Below are positions 1 to 11,428 of a DNA stretch of 64,000 nucleotides, one piece after another. The stretch comes from Onchocerca volvulus (taxonomy: Eukaryota > Nematoda > Chromadorea > Rhabditida > Onchocercidae). The notes beneath the pieces were generated by a model, which ran no database searches, was not told the origin of the DNA, and saw only the letters and a list, made by a program, of their open reading frames with translations. Location: the NCBI GenBank assembly GCA_000499405.2, contig HG738140.1, forward strand, positions 12,675,560-12,739,559. The letters run 5' to 3'. Position numbers and translations under genes: made by a program. The number at the start of each line of letters is the position of its first letter. Positions within the stretch are counted from its first letter, which is position 1.

Positions 1-3000
1 AATTACGATTTGGAAATGAAGTACTGGAATCCCGAAACGATACAACTATTCTTTTACAAGGTTTGTAATGATTCTTATCTTTTTTCATCCCTTGTTTGAA
101 TAAAAAGAAATCATTTAGTATATTTTTGAGATATTCCTTTTATGAAGAATCATATTTCATCACGATACAATACAGATTTGAATTTCGGATTTTCAACTTT
201 CAATGTCTTTTTTTTCCTTCAGCCCGAAATAAAGTTTTGAAAATTTTCTGTCTTTTTCTTTTAAATTTAATCTTTTCTATGATTCAACTTTATTATTTTA
301 ATTCGCAAATGAGAAGTGAATTATTTCATATATGTACACATGTATATATAAGTGACACATTCATTTTTCTTCTTTTTAAGAATTCCGTTGTGTTTCGAAT
401 GTCTTTGCAAATTGCTTTGAGCTTTCTTTGATTATATTTATTAAGAAATCTTCAAATTTCTCAATAAAAGATTGATTCTTTACATTTCTACTAAACTTCA
501 TCGTAATATCTTACCTTTTGAGTTTGGAAAAGATGAATTTTATTTATTTTGGAATTCAAAATTATTCCTTTTTGTCATTTCAGCAAATTTAATTGCTTAG
601 CTATTACACAGAATGTTATAAATATTGACTCTCTTTAATGTCATTGATATTAATATAAATTAATTTAGCAAGAAAAAGGAAAAATAATTAAATAACACAA
701 GATATAAGTTTCACCGTTACCTTCCACTTTCCAGTAAAAACATGTAGGAATGAATATTTGAAGATCTCATCATATAATATTTAATCATATAATATCAACA
801 TGAGGTTTCATGAATTCCGTATTTGATGAGAATTCAGACTTCCACCAATTTCGTATTTTTATGCGTCAAAAATTCAACAGATGTCTTGAAAAAGAAGACT
901 AACAAACAAGACAGAAAAAAAGAAGTTATATTGGAGTGTGAAATAACGAAAATATAACATTTCAAACCATACTATTTTTCATTTGAAACACATTGAAGTT
1001 CTATTTTTTCTTTTCAAAGTTCAGAAGTATTCCAAAAAGACTTTGTTTAGAACTTTGAAAAGTGAGACGAAGATTAATTTCTAATAGAAGCGAGGAAAAT
1101 CGGAAAAGGTTTCATTAAAAAATAAGAAATCTAGACTGACAGTTGAAAATCTAGTTTGTTATTTCGGCCCAAAATTCTTATGAGGAAGCAATATAATTCA
1201 TAATATGTATTATATGATTTGTTTCAAAACGAAAAAAAAGAATTAAATATGGAAAATAAGAATTATTACATTTCTCTTCGATTTCTATGATACTTCTTTT
1301 ATCTTTCTGATTTGCAACTGATTAGATAGATAGAAATTAAGAATATTTTGTTATGCAAACGATTTTGATTTTTGGGAATCAAAAAAAAAAGGAAAGTTCT
1401 CTACTGGATTTGACTACTCAAGTCCACGATGTTCTCTTTAATTAAGAATGTTTTCTACGTTATCAGGAAAAAATTCTTTTTTCTTTTTGATCAAAAAAAA
1501 AAAAAAATGGAAAAAAGATGAAGTTTTGAGTTCAAACTAAAGAAAAAAATGGAGTTGGAAAGAAGGAGCGCATTAAAACTCTGCAAATAATCTCTCTCAT
1601 TTCTTACCTAAATTTGCTTTTAATTTCGAATTACAACATGCTTTGCCAAAATATTAATTTATGGAAAAAATCTTCCCTTGCTTATTTTTCAATTTTTTTT
1701 TCACTTTTCACAAGTTAAGCTGATTTAGTTTAATTTATATTCAAAATTACAGCATTGGAGTACATCGGTATATATAGCCCTCATTTACATATGTTTAATC
1801 CATGCTTTGCAACGTTACCAACGAACTCGAAAAGATTGGAATCTTCGATTACTCTTATGTTTATGGAATGCAGCTCTTTCAATATTTAGTTTTATCGCAA
1901 CAATCAGGTGAAGAAAGAAGAAATTTCCCATTTTAATTCTAATAAGTAATTGTTTCTGTAAAGGGAATTTTTGCTTTTTCATCATGAATTCATTTGATCT
2001 GATAGTTACAAATGTGACAAAAGTAAAATTTGTTGTAAAACACGTTAATGAGGGTTGGCAATTAATTGAAGTAATATTTAGTAATACAAATCTAATGATA
2101 AATTTATAAAATAAAAAAGAAGAAAACGACTAAAAGAGAAAACTTAAAAAAAAACCAAGTCGGAGCATTAAACCGCTCCCGCTGACATTTCTATACAAAA
2201 TTAATATAAAAGATAGAAAGAGCGCCTTTGTTAGCGCGTGATGATGATGCGCAACGACTAAGGAGAAAACTATAAAAAAAAAAAGAATAAAATCTGAGCA
2301 TTAAACCGCTGCCGTTGACATCTTATACAAAATGATAGAAAGGGAGCCTTTGTAAGCGCGCGATGATGATGCGCACTTATTGGAGCGCGACGGTTCACAT
2401 TGAACCCAGTTTAATTTCTATTATTATTGTTAACCGCATCTTTACCCAAGAAGAGAGAAAGATGGGAGAAAAAAGGAGAATAACAGAAAAAAAGGTAGGC
2501 GGATCCAATAAACTCCATCTCTTCACCTATTTTCAGTTGTCACGGACGTGACACTTGAAAAAACGGAACCATATTTACTTATAAAGAAGGTCGGTTGGAT
2601 TAGAAGGTTGTGTCAAAATTTGAAAAAAGTCCGTCGAGAATTTACCGGAGATCGGGCGTGAGTAACAGGTAACATTTACATTTTTATTTATATAGATTAA
2701 CTTCATAGTTTTTCGATAATTCTACAAAATCATTTTACGACATTGAACAACGTGAATAGATATCATTAACAATTATTGATATTATTTAAGAAGAAAATGC
2801 CGGCATGTTTATTTATTTCAGCTGCATTTTAAGGATGTGAACAAGTTTTCCATCATGAATTCATTTGATCTAATAGTTACAAATGTGACAAAAGTGAAAT
2901 TTGTTGTAAAACACGTTAATGAGGGTTAGCAATTAATTGAATATTTCAATATTCTTTTTTTGTTTAGAAGAATTTCAGAGACTTTTCAGATTTGGCGAAG

Positions 3001-5043
3001 AATTTTACACTATTCTAACTACACGTCCGTTTGTGCATTCTGTTTGTTATTCGATTTCACCTTTACAACCAGCCGCAGTTTGGGCTTTCGCGTTTGCGAT
3101 ATCGAAAGTTGTCGAGCTTGGAGATACCATTTTCTTGTTAATGCGTAAGAAGCCATTAATATTCTTGCACTGGTATCATCATGCTGTGGTTCTTATCTAC
3201 AGTTGGAATTCAGGCAAGGACTTTTTAAATTTTTCAAAATTTAACTTTTTTTTTTTTTTTTTTAAATTGCACTTTAATTACAAATCCATCACTATCGTTC
3301 AAAATGGTATTCTCATCTTCCTGGCTTCTTTGAAATTTTTATGTCATACTGTGATGTTGACAATCTACTTCTTTTGTCCACAACAACCATTTCATTATTT
3401 TCGAACATGAAAGGCATATATAACACAGCCAACAAGAAATTTATGATAATATTTACAGTAATTTGATTTAAGCAATCGAAGTAACAGCTCCAGGCCGTTG
3501 GTTCATCATGATGAATTTTTCTGTACATTCCATAATGTACGCTTACTATTCTATCACTGCATGGGGTATTCGACTACCGAAATTATTTTCAATGTGTGTC
3601 ACTGTATTACAAACATCGCAAATGATCGTTGGTGTTTTGATTTCCATAGTGGTACTCAAACAGAAGCTCAAAAATGCTGTAAGTTGCATTAGTAACTGAT
3701 AAAAATTTTTCTCCCCTTTATCCAGTCCAACTGGCTACTCCAATTTGTTATCTTAGATTACATTTAAAGGAAACATTAGAAAGAATAGATTACCGCTTAA
3801 ACCGAAATACCAGACTAGATTGGTAAGAAGAGGGAAATAACTTGATAATATTGACATTCTTTTTTCACAGATCTTTTAAGCAAAGAAACATTGTCCGTTA
3901 TTGCATATTGAATGACTCATAATTGGCAAGAGAATGGGGAAATAAAAATGAAAAATATATTGCTGTCAAAAAAATTGACCAGATATTTCGATTTGAATAT
4001 AAATGACATGAGCTAGATCAAATCAAAACATAACGAAATTCAGAAATTTTAAGCAAATTTTAAACAGAAAAGACAATCATATGTTGTGAAAAATAATTTT
4101 CTTGGTTAGCTGTTACAAATAATAATTATTCAGAAAATACCTTTGATGAAGAGTTTAGTGATGTTGAATTGTTGAAGTTAACATCAGTTAATAAGATATC
4201 ACTCAGTAGCTGGAATATAGAGTTTTCTTCTTGATTGTTGAGAGTCGGAATATTAATGTTGAGAGTATAGTAGAGATATTTTCTTGAGATTGATTGAGAT
4301 GGAAATTCGTTGGATGAGAAATGAAGGAGTTCGCTCGCCATATTACCATAATCAGTTCTGAGCCAGAACTGCTTTCCACCAACCGATAGCAATCATTCTT
4401 TACCCTATTCCCATCACTATAAATAAGCTAGTTTATAAGACTGGAAGCATTGCAATGATTTAATTTCCGGTATTTACTATTGAAGATAAAGCTTGATAAT
4501 CGCAAATAAAGATGAGAATTACATCAGATATGGTAACACTCATGTAAATTCATTTTGATTGATGAATTATGTGGGAAATATTTTATAATATAATATTTTG
4601 ACTATTTGAATATATTTATGCTAAAGTTATTTTTCCCGAAATTTAATAATCAATAAAGAACTGATACCTAGGAATTGTAACAATCAAATTAATAAGTGAA
4701 TTCAATGCGGTAATTTAGTGATTAGCATTATGAATTCCCTTCGAGATGCTAATGTGTGACAAATATATATATATATATATAAATCATCGTTCCAAGAAAT
4801 TTTTGTCAGAATTTCGGAAAATCGCAATAATCATCTCAAAGGTGATTTATTTAACAAAATTTTAATGACTAATTTTTTTAAATTTAAATTTGAATTGTAT
4901 AAGTTTTAAAGGTTTGCCAGCAGTCGATGGATAATCTCGCACTTGGTTTTGCGATTTACTCCTCATTTGCTCTACTTTTCGTACGATATTTCTATGTTGC
5001 ATATATGAGGCCCAAGAAATTTTTACGGAAGAAAATCGAATAA
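1..5043 (+). CDS. ELO-family very-long-chain fatty acid elongase, 5' end outside window
   Basis: Condensing enzyme of the ER fatty-acid elongation cycle (acyl-CoA plus malonyl-CoA). Exons read: 1-60 (partial), 1753-1907, 2981-3213, 3473-3678 and 4912-5043 (TAA at 5041-5043); reading phase is consistent throughout. Family signatures are present in order: KVVELGDT, the histidine box LHWYHHA, GRWF followed by MYAYY, and the C-terminal CQQSMDN segment with a last membrane span and a basic tail (RPKKFLRKKIE) suited to ER retention. Missing is only the N-terminal part upstream of the window. Odd points: the donor after 3213 is GC (CAG|GCAAGG) rather than GT; intron 2 holds Helitron-derived repeats between 95-bp direct repeats; the last exon lies inside an intron of an antisense gene. 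Family assignment is firm; the paralogue cannot be told. Confidence 0.93.
1979..2076. repeat. Direct repeat copy 1 (about 95 bp) in elongase intron 2
   Basis: Starts at CATCATGAATTCATTTGATC and recurs almost unchanged at about 2851-2942 (roughly three mismatches). The two copies bracket about 770 bp of Helitron-like and low-complexity DNA. The second copy ends shortly before the acceptor of elongase exon 3. Confidence 0.85.
2120..2385. repeat. Two tandem units of about 130 bp
   Basis: Units at about 2124-2250 and 2252-2384 share GGAGCATTAAACCGCT/TGAGCATTAAACCGCT, GTTGACATCT-like, GATAGAAAG and a final GCGATGATGATGCGC block. GC content is well above the surrounding intron. They adjoin a Helitron-end-like stretch and are probably part of the same insert. 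Confidence 0.7.
2470..2696 (-). mobile_element. Helitron 5'-terminal fragment in elongase intron 2
   Basis: About 215 bp closely matches the right end of the Helitron at 13790-14000 (shared ACTTATAAAGAAGGTCGGTT, GATCGGGCGT and a TTTGACACAACC-type block on the minus strand). Read on the minus strand it begins A|TCTATATAAATAAAAATG, which fits a Helitron 5' end (A, then TC). No matching 3' end (hairpin plus CTRR) was found on the left, so it is a fragment or a deletion derivative. Confidence 0.65.
2851..2942. repeat. Direct repeat copy 2 (about 95 bp) in elongase intron 2
   Basis: Near-identical copy of 1979-2076, ending next to the pyrimidine tract and acceptor of the elongase exon that begins at 2981. 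Confidence 0.85.
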
Positions 5044-5929
5044 AAATTGCATCATTATCTTCCATCCACATTTTTTTTTTTTTTTTTTTTTTTTGTACTC
5101 TCTTGAGTTTGTTCAAAACAATTCCTTTTTATAAATGCGATTTTTCTTTACTGAGTTGAAAGTGGTTTGAACCAATCTTACCAGAAAGATGGAATAAGAA
5201 AATCGTCACGCTTATCATTGATAAGAGCGACTATGATCTTGAATATTTCTCACTAAAATCCCTAATGTTTCATTTTCTTAACTTCAATGAATGATTACTA
5301 AATATTGAAAGTAACACTACATTCATTTCTGATCGAAGATGATCGGACTACCGATTATTTTGATTAAATTTTCCTCCTTTTCAAAGAATAAATGTGATAA
5401 ATGATGAATTTGTTCGCAAAGAAAAGTGTAATTACTGTACTTTTTACCAAGTTCATCAAGAGTTTGAGTTTGAGTTTTCAGGCAAATATCTGCTAATAGA
5501 GATGTCTTTTGATCTTTTGTTAAGGTTGCTAATGCATCTTTTAGAATTGTTTCTTTTAATTCTTTTTCTTCATGACTCCGGTAAAGTTTTAGGATACAAA
5601 ATAAACCTTTAGAAAACTGTAAGTATAAAAAAGAGCAGAGTATTTGCTTAAATTATTCAATAATAGTGGAAATAGGAACAATTAATAAAAGTTACATCAA
5701 GTATTTTAATAGGTCTTGTACTGAGTACTTTAACTAGGCCTTCATCCATAATAATAGAAATAATTGTCAGCTGCATTTCTGTAATATCATTAACTGCGAA
5801 AATCTACTGAACATTCATTATAATGCATTATTTTCAAGTATGTAAATCTCCAATCAAATTCAGACTGAATTCGACAAACCTCAAACGATCAATCATTTTG
5901 TGAATATGAGGATCTGGCAATTCGAACGA
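4203..5929 (-). CDS. Unrecognised multi-exon gene, antisense to and interleaved with the elongase 3' end (5' part unresolved)
   Basis: Five minus-strand exons join with consistent phase: 5866-5929, 5696-5793, 5448-5616, 5182-5248 and 4203-4416 (TGA at 4203-4205). Each boundary has AG/GT borders (for example acceptor TATACTTACAG before 5616; donor CTG|GTAAGA after 5182). The joined stretch is about 200 residues, helical and charged, with short signatures ELPDPHIHKMIDRL, STRPIKIL and LINDKRDDFLIP. I recognise no domain. Exon 4203-4416 lies in elongase intron 4, and elongase exon 5 (4912-5043) lies in this gene's intron. Upstream exons to the right of 5929 were not resolved; an open stretch with a CTAG acceptor near 6531 is a candidate. 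Conservation of phase over four introns is the main support. Confidence 0.5.
4757..4780. repeat. AT dinucleotide microsatellite
   Basis: A run of (AT)n in elongase intron 4. Many poly-T/poly-A tracts of 12-24 bases also occur in introns across the window (for example 3246-3263, 5071-5094, 54827-54851). Confidence 0.8.
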
Positions 5930-7886
5930 CTAAATATGTAATAAGAATTTTTAATATGTCGGCTGATTAACAGAAAGATTATTATATTATGTAGCAATAG
6001 AAAAAGAATGAATGATCTATAATGAAGATTACATATGAGATTTTAAACTGGTTGATTGTTAACGGATCAAAGTGGATATGTGATTTAAAAAAAATTCGTT
6101 TTAAAATGAAGTATCTAATTTTTCATATGAAATACGGCAGCAATCTAATCTATCTCTCAGTAAGTCTAATTTATCAAGAATCTAATTTACACAAACTTAA
6201 AGATGTAAAAACAATCTAATATCAAAAGAATGGTATCATGTGAAAATTCTTATCCAGAAATTTTTTTATGGTTCCATTCTTTTCATCAATAGCAAATTTC
6301 CGGTACATATAAAATACACATACATCATTTTTTTTAAGATTTTGACAGAGAATATCGAAGTAAATTGATCACTAGGTTATTTTTTCCTTTGTCGATCGTA
6401 GAGAAGAATACTGCTCGACTGAACTGTCGGATTGTTGCTACTGTTGGGTCGCTTTGAACTCCAAACAATTGTTATTACTACGTCGGTGTAGGAACTCCGA
6501 ACTATAATTTTTGTTGTGGCGCTTCGAATCCTAGGGAAGGATAAAAAGAAAACGGAGGTGATGAATAACAAAACAGTGAATCCTTCACTTGTAATGCTTT
6601 TTTGTAAATGTGTGAAGTGTCGATGAAAGCCGATGGAATATATGGAACGAATTGACTCCTTTTAATTTACAGAAATCGCATAAACAGTGCTAAAAGTATT
6701 GATTTCTTTTCGGTAGAATTTATTTAAAACACTCTGCAATAAATTAAGTTAGCACAAATATCAAATGTCGAAAGTTTAATAGAAATGATGAAAGTGAATT
6801 AAATTTATATCTGAAAAAGAATTACTGATTGGCAGAAGGAAATTGTTCACAACATTGGTTATCGTAAATCGTTCGATATTAGCTAAAATTTTTTGGTTGA
6901 GATAAAGTTTCACAGATAAAAATCATGAAAATCAGGAATAAGTTATGTTAGACATATAAATTATAAAGAAGTAAAACATAATCATTTCTGTCCTATCGTG
7001 TATTTTACTTTTCAGATAAGATGAGTTTTTAAAAATCCTAAGAATCATATGAATCTGATTAATTACTTCTAGTCTATAGAATTATGCGTGTGAAATGTGT
7101 AAGGAAAAATCACTTAAAGATTGAATATTTATTTAATTTATTTTCAAGTATTCACAATTTCAATTATTTTCAATTTCTATTTTTTGTTTTTATCATTTTG
7201 AATGATTTGGAGATTTGTAGGAGAGGATAAAAGCATAGAAGTTAATATGATTGCATTTCAAAGCAGAAACACTGACACATGAATGTCATTGTGATATGAT
7301 TTATCCATTAATAAATAGAGTATTGTTTGGTAATTATCCTAATCGTCAACTTTCACTTGCAAATTGTATAATTCAATAATTTTTGTAATTTTGAATTGTT
7401 GTTTTCTGTGTTTCAATAATTCACGTAATATTGCCATCTTCAATGTAATTCAGTAGGCAATCCGCTTATCCCAAATGCGATGATACTGCTATGATGTGAT
7501 ACTTTTTTCTTTTTTTTTGCATTGTGGAGTTGTGTTTTTTATGCTGGGTCTAAAAACGAAGATAATTACAAGCAAAAGTTTTTCTGACACTACGACAACG
7601 ACCCGACCGGACATTTATCTCTTCCTCCCGTTATTCTACAAAGGCTCGTAATTACCTTGACCAGCAATGGAATTCAATTGCAATTTCAATTGGCTCTGCT
7701 TCGATTTAGATACTTATCTGAAAAGAATATATGCTTAAGAAAAATGACTAGTCAAGCGGCAAACAGACTCACTACAACAAAAATAAGTATTAATAAGTAT
7801 CATTACTAAACTTCGACAGTTTTCTTTTTTTTGGTGCTCAGGTGAGGTTTTTTAATGACAGCCAACATCATTGCAAGGATGGGACC
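5930..7886. other. No resolved gene
   Basis: AT-rich DNA up to the BEL/Pao LTR. It may hold the 5' exons of the antisense gene at 4203-5929. A patch near 6400-6540 and another near 7540-7640 (several CG dinucleotides) have higher GC than their surroundings, but I could not assign exons there. Confidence 0.5.
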
Positions 7887-8470
7887 TGTCGTGAATTTTT
7901 TTTGAAGAGAAGAGTTAGTGTTTGGTGAAAGGTAAAAACTTACGATTTGAGTTGAATTGCTGGATGCGTGGACAAATAATTTTTACGTTTATTGAAAATA
8001 ACGCAACTAATTGATGACAGAATAATATATAGGATAGAAATTGAGAAATAGAAGTTTGTGAAATAAAATTAAAACAGCCGAGGCCAACCAAATCGAAGAG
8101 TTAAGGTCAAAAATATAACAGTTTATAGCGGCTATTACTTTAGTTATAACCGTCGAAATTTTACTGCAGACGAGTTTGCCACACCGCACTAGCCAAAAAC
8201 CAATCTTTTTAATAACCTCTTTCTCAAGATGAGGGGTGTAGCTTATAAATACAAAAAGTGAGTTACAAGAATTACACAGCTTTCTGATGCTGTGTACGAG
8301 ATTAGTATGAGAAAGGAAATAATTTTTGTAATAATTAGCGTATCGGATGTGAAAGAAAAAACTTATATGTTACATGATTAACATAAGGAATGTAAATGGA
8401 ATAACGATTTAAATAATTTTTTTGTAGTATAAGTATTTGAGATGGAAAAGTTATTTCGGGTTTTCCGACA
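7887..8470 (+). repeat. 5' LTR of BEL/Pao retroelement
   Basis: Begins TGTCGTGAAT and ends TTTTCCGACA (TG...CA). It matches 10549-14159 (after removing the Helitron) along its whole length, and gag-like sequence starts right after it. Internal ATGATTAACATAAGGAATG is one unit of a minisatellite that is expanded in the second copy. Confidence 0.85.
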
Positions 8471-10548
8471 GAACCGGTCAAAGAAAGGCTGGAGTGCCTG
8501 CTTCAAGAAATAAACTCAATGCATCAACATCTGCAAGCCAAGCTATGTCAGCGGAAAAACAACAAAATTTTATGAAGCAAGAAGCCAAGAAACTGAAGAA
8601 AAGATTCAAAGAGTTCAATTATGCATCGACACATTAGAAGCAGCCAATGACAAGTGGCTTGATTACATTCAAAAATCTCTTAATGAAAAAAGAAGAAATG
8701 CTGAGAAAGAAAAATATGAAGAGATTAAAGGAGACACGGAATTATTTGAATACTCAGGAAGGGAAAGAAGCGGTTATAACGCTAAAATGTATGAAACTGA
8801 ATCCGACCGGAAATTAATACGACTCTTACAAGAGTCACGAAAAGCAAGCAATCGTCAAACTGTCTACCCAATACACAGTCAATCTCCCTCAATTGTCGTT
8901 ACCCATGGGAGATCTCAGACAGTGGCGGCAATTTTGGAGTGGCCTCAACGCCGCAGTTCAGTCACAAGTAATACCGGAAATCCAAAATCGAACTATCTGT
9001 ATTCATGCATGAAAAGAAATGCTCTACAAGCAGTGAAGAGTTATGATATATCTCCAGAAAATTACGAAGTCATAAGAAGGTGTTAAAAGATGAATATGGC
9101 GAAACGTCTACGATAATAAAATTGTTATACAACGAATTCCAAACTATCAAAAAAATAAAACAATGAAAAATAGTGGATTGGAACAATTGGAACGATGGAA
9201 CGATGCCAACTACAGGCGTTAAGTGAAAATCTGGAGCACGCAAGTATTGAAACCTCAATAGAATGCAGATTGCCATGCTAAATACTGGAAAAAGTGTATC
9301 ATCAAAAACAAACAGATAGTCCGTGATCAGTCACCAAGCTTAGAAACTTTTTTATCAAACTTGATCAATGTGAATGAACAAGTTAAATACAGCCAGCTTT
9401 CATATGCTATGCCAATAGCCTAAGCCGGAACAATCTTCCCGAATTTCGGAAGAACCTCAGCGCTTGCTACAATTCGAAGCGATAAGAAAAGTCCTGAAAA
9501 TAGGATATAAGGTAGGAAACAAAAAAGAAGGCCTTGTATCTTTTGTGCCCAAAACCATTGGTACAGTGAATGCGACATTTATTCCATAGCGAGCATTCAC
9601 ATAGGTCGTCTTAAGGCTTTAAAAAAATGCATATCGTATTTCGAAGGAAATCGCAATGCAGAAGATTTCAAACAGAAAAAATAGTATTTCTATTGCAAAG
9701 CTTCTCATAATAGCGCAATGAGTAACAAAAGAAATCAAAATTTTCAGTTATTGTAGCGCATTTGGATGGAATTCAAGTGCCTAAAGAAACTGAATATGCG
9801 AACGCGAAGGAATCTTCGACAGCCAGATTACAATCCAGCAGTCGTAACACAAACAAATACAATAAAGGGAAACCAAGAAAAGGAAACTTTATTCTTATTT
9901 AAAGTAATAATAATGGTTTTCAATCCCTTATTACCTCAACAGCAAGAAAAGACTTTAGCACTTTTTGGTGTAGACTCACAACTATCGTTCATTTCCATGA
10001 AATTTACAAATCGTTAGACCTGACGGAAACAGCAGAACAAGAATTGAAAATAGCTCTGTTTGGCAGGAAGAAGCCGAAGACATGTACCATTACTGGACAT
10101 GGCTAAGTAAACAAACGGTAGAATGAGAAGTTATCACATTAAACGCCAACATCATCGATTATCTAACCAATGAATTGTGAGTGATTAATAGACCAATGGA
10201 GAGTCAATTTAAAAATTTAACAAATCACTGGGAAAAATCCGACCTGCTTATCGGTGTAAATTACTTTTTTCATTTTACTGATTTAACAGAAATCAGAGAG
10301 ATTCCGATCATCTGCTACCACAGTCAAAAATTGGTCCAGTAATCGCGGGAAGCGGTGATATAAGCAAACTTTGCGACAGCAATATGATATGCACTTCTAA
10401 CGCATTACAGGAGCCAAAGTAAATTTCGTTCCGGAATTAAAAAGATTTCGGAAATTAGAAATGACAGGCATTCACGAATCTCCAAATGCTGACAACGACG
10501 ATGAAGCGTTAAAGGATTTTAAAGGACCATTATTAAATGAGTGAGAGG
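8471..10548 (+). pseudogene. BEL/Pao gag and protease remnant
   Basis: The 5' half of the retroelement polyprotein, broken by frameshifts and stops. Gag features are seen at about 8890-9110 across frames (a GDLRQWRQFWSGLNAAV stretch, then NYLYSCMKRNALQAVKSYDI and SPENYEVIRR). Around 9935-10090 a DUF1758-type retroviral aspartyl protease region is seen (LFGVDSQLSFISMKF), followed by the linker that ends near 10540. The coding sequence stops abruptly at the second LTR copy and resumes at 14160, so it was one element before that insertion. Confidence 0.8.
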
Positions 10549-11098
10549 TGTCGTGAATTTTTTTTTCTTTCTTTCTTTGAAGAAAAGAGTTAGTGTTAGT
10601 AAAAAGTAAGAACTTACGATTTGATTCGAATTGGTGGATGCGTGGACAATTAATTTTTACTTTTATTGTTAATACCGCAAATAATTGATGACAGAATAAT
10701 ATACAGAAAGAAGTAGAAGTTTATGGAATAAAAATTATAACAGCCGAGGATTATCAAATAGAAGAATTAAGATCAAAAATATAACAGTTTACAGTACTAC
10801 AAGCTTCAATTACAACCGTCGAAATTTACCGGAGTCGAGTTTACCACTGGCACTAGCCAAAACCAATTTTAAGAATAACCCTCTTCCTAGATAAGTGGGC
10901 GTGGTTTATAGAATACAAAAAAGAGAATTACACAACTTTCTCATGCTGTGTGAGATTGGTATGAGAAAGGATATAATTTTTGTAATAATTAGCATATCGG
11001 ATGTAAAAAAAACTTACATGTTACATGATTAGCATAAGGAATGTGAATCTTACATATTACATAATTACCATACAGGATGTCAATCTTTATATGTTATA

Positions 11099-11139
11099 CT
11101 AGCTGGATTGGCCATGCTCCGCATGGCCAATCCAGCTAG
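11099..11139. repeat. Perfect 19-bp inverted repeat with TCC loop ending in CTAG
   Basis: Arms 11099-11117 and 11121-11139 are exactly complementary around loop 11118-11120. Because CTAG is at both outer ends, it can serve as a Helitron 3' terminus on either strand. On the minus strand it forms the 3' end of the element. Confidence 0.9.
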
Positions 11140-11390
11140 TCTATGGGGGCCGGCCACGCTTCGCGTGTCCGGCTCCGGCTAATCTATATAAATAGAAATG
11201 TCAATGTTTGTTTGTTCAAAATCTTAAACCTCCGTAAGTTCCTAAACACGCACATCATCTATATTCAAAATCTTAAATACCGGAAAGTNNNNNNCACAAA
11301 ATTGCAGTCGAATACGCGCATGTTTTTAATTATTCGTCGATTGATTTCAAATTTTGATACGCGTTGCATTCCAATGGGTAAACGTTTTTA
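11140..11390 (+). mobile_element. Helitron termini in plus orientation (head-to-tail junction)
   Basis: 11149-11173 is a hairpin (11-bp arms, one mismatch, loop TTC), then TCCGG and CTAA (11179-11182), directly followed by TCTATATAAATAG (11183) and an ATGTTTGTTTGTTC-type 5' end region. That is a 3' terminus abutting a 5' terminus. The 5'-like part continues past the N gap at 11289-11294, with a TTTCAAATTTTGATAC block near 11349. Confidence 0.6.
11289..11294. other. Assembly gap (six N)
   Basis: A run of six N inside the composite Helitron left end, plus a single N at 11768 in the helicase remnant. Both lie in repeated DNA, where the assembler may have merged copies. Confidence 1.
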
Positions 11391-11428
11391 AAAATATTTT
11401 TATTTCCTCAATTTCAAAAACATTAATT

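Noticed and set aside
3721..3822. Plus-strand open stretch (TICYLRLHLKETLERIDYRLN-like) between elongase exons 4 and 5
   Set aside because: Phase does not fit the elongase junction (phase 0 on both sides) and the next acceptor gives a stop; possible alternative exon but unsupported.
4862..5116. 84-codon minus-strand frame
   Set aside because: It is the antisense of the elongase last exon plus a poly-T tract (lysine run); no splice context links it to the real minus-strand exons.
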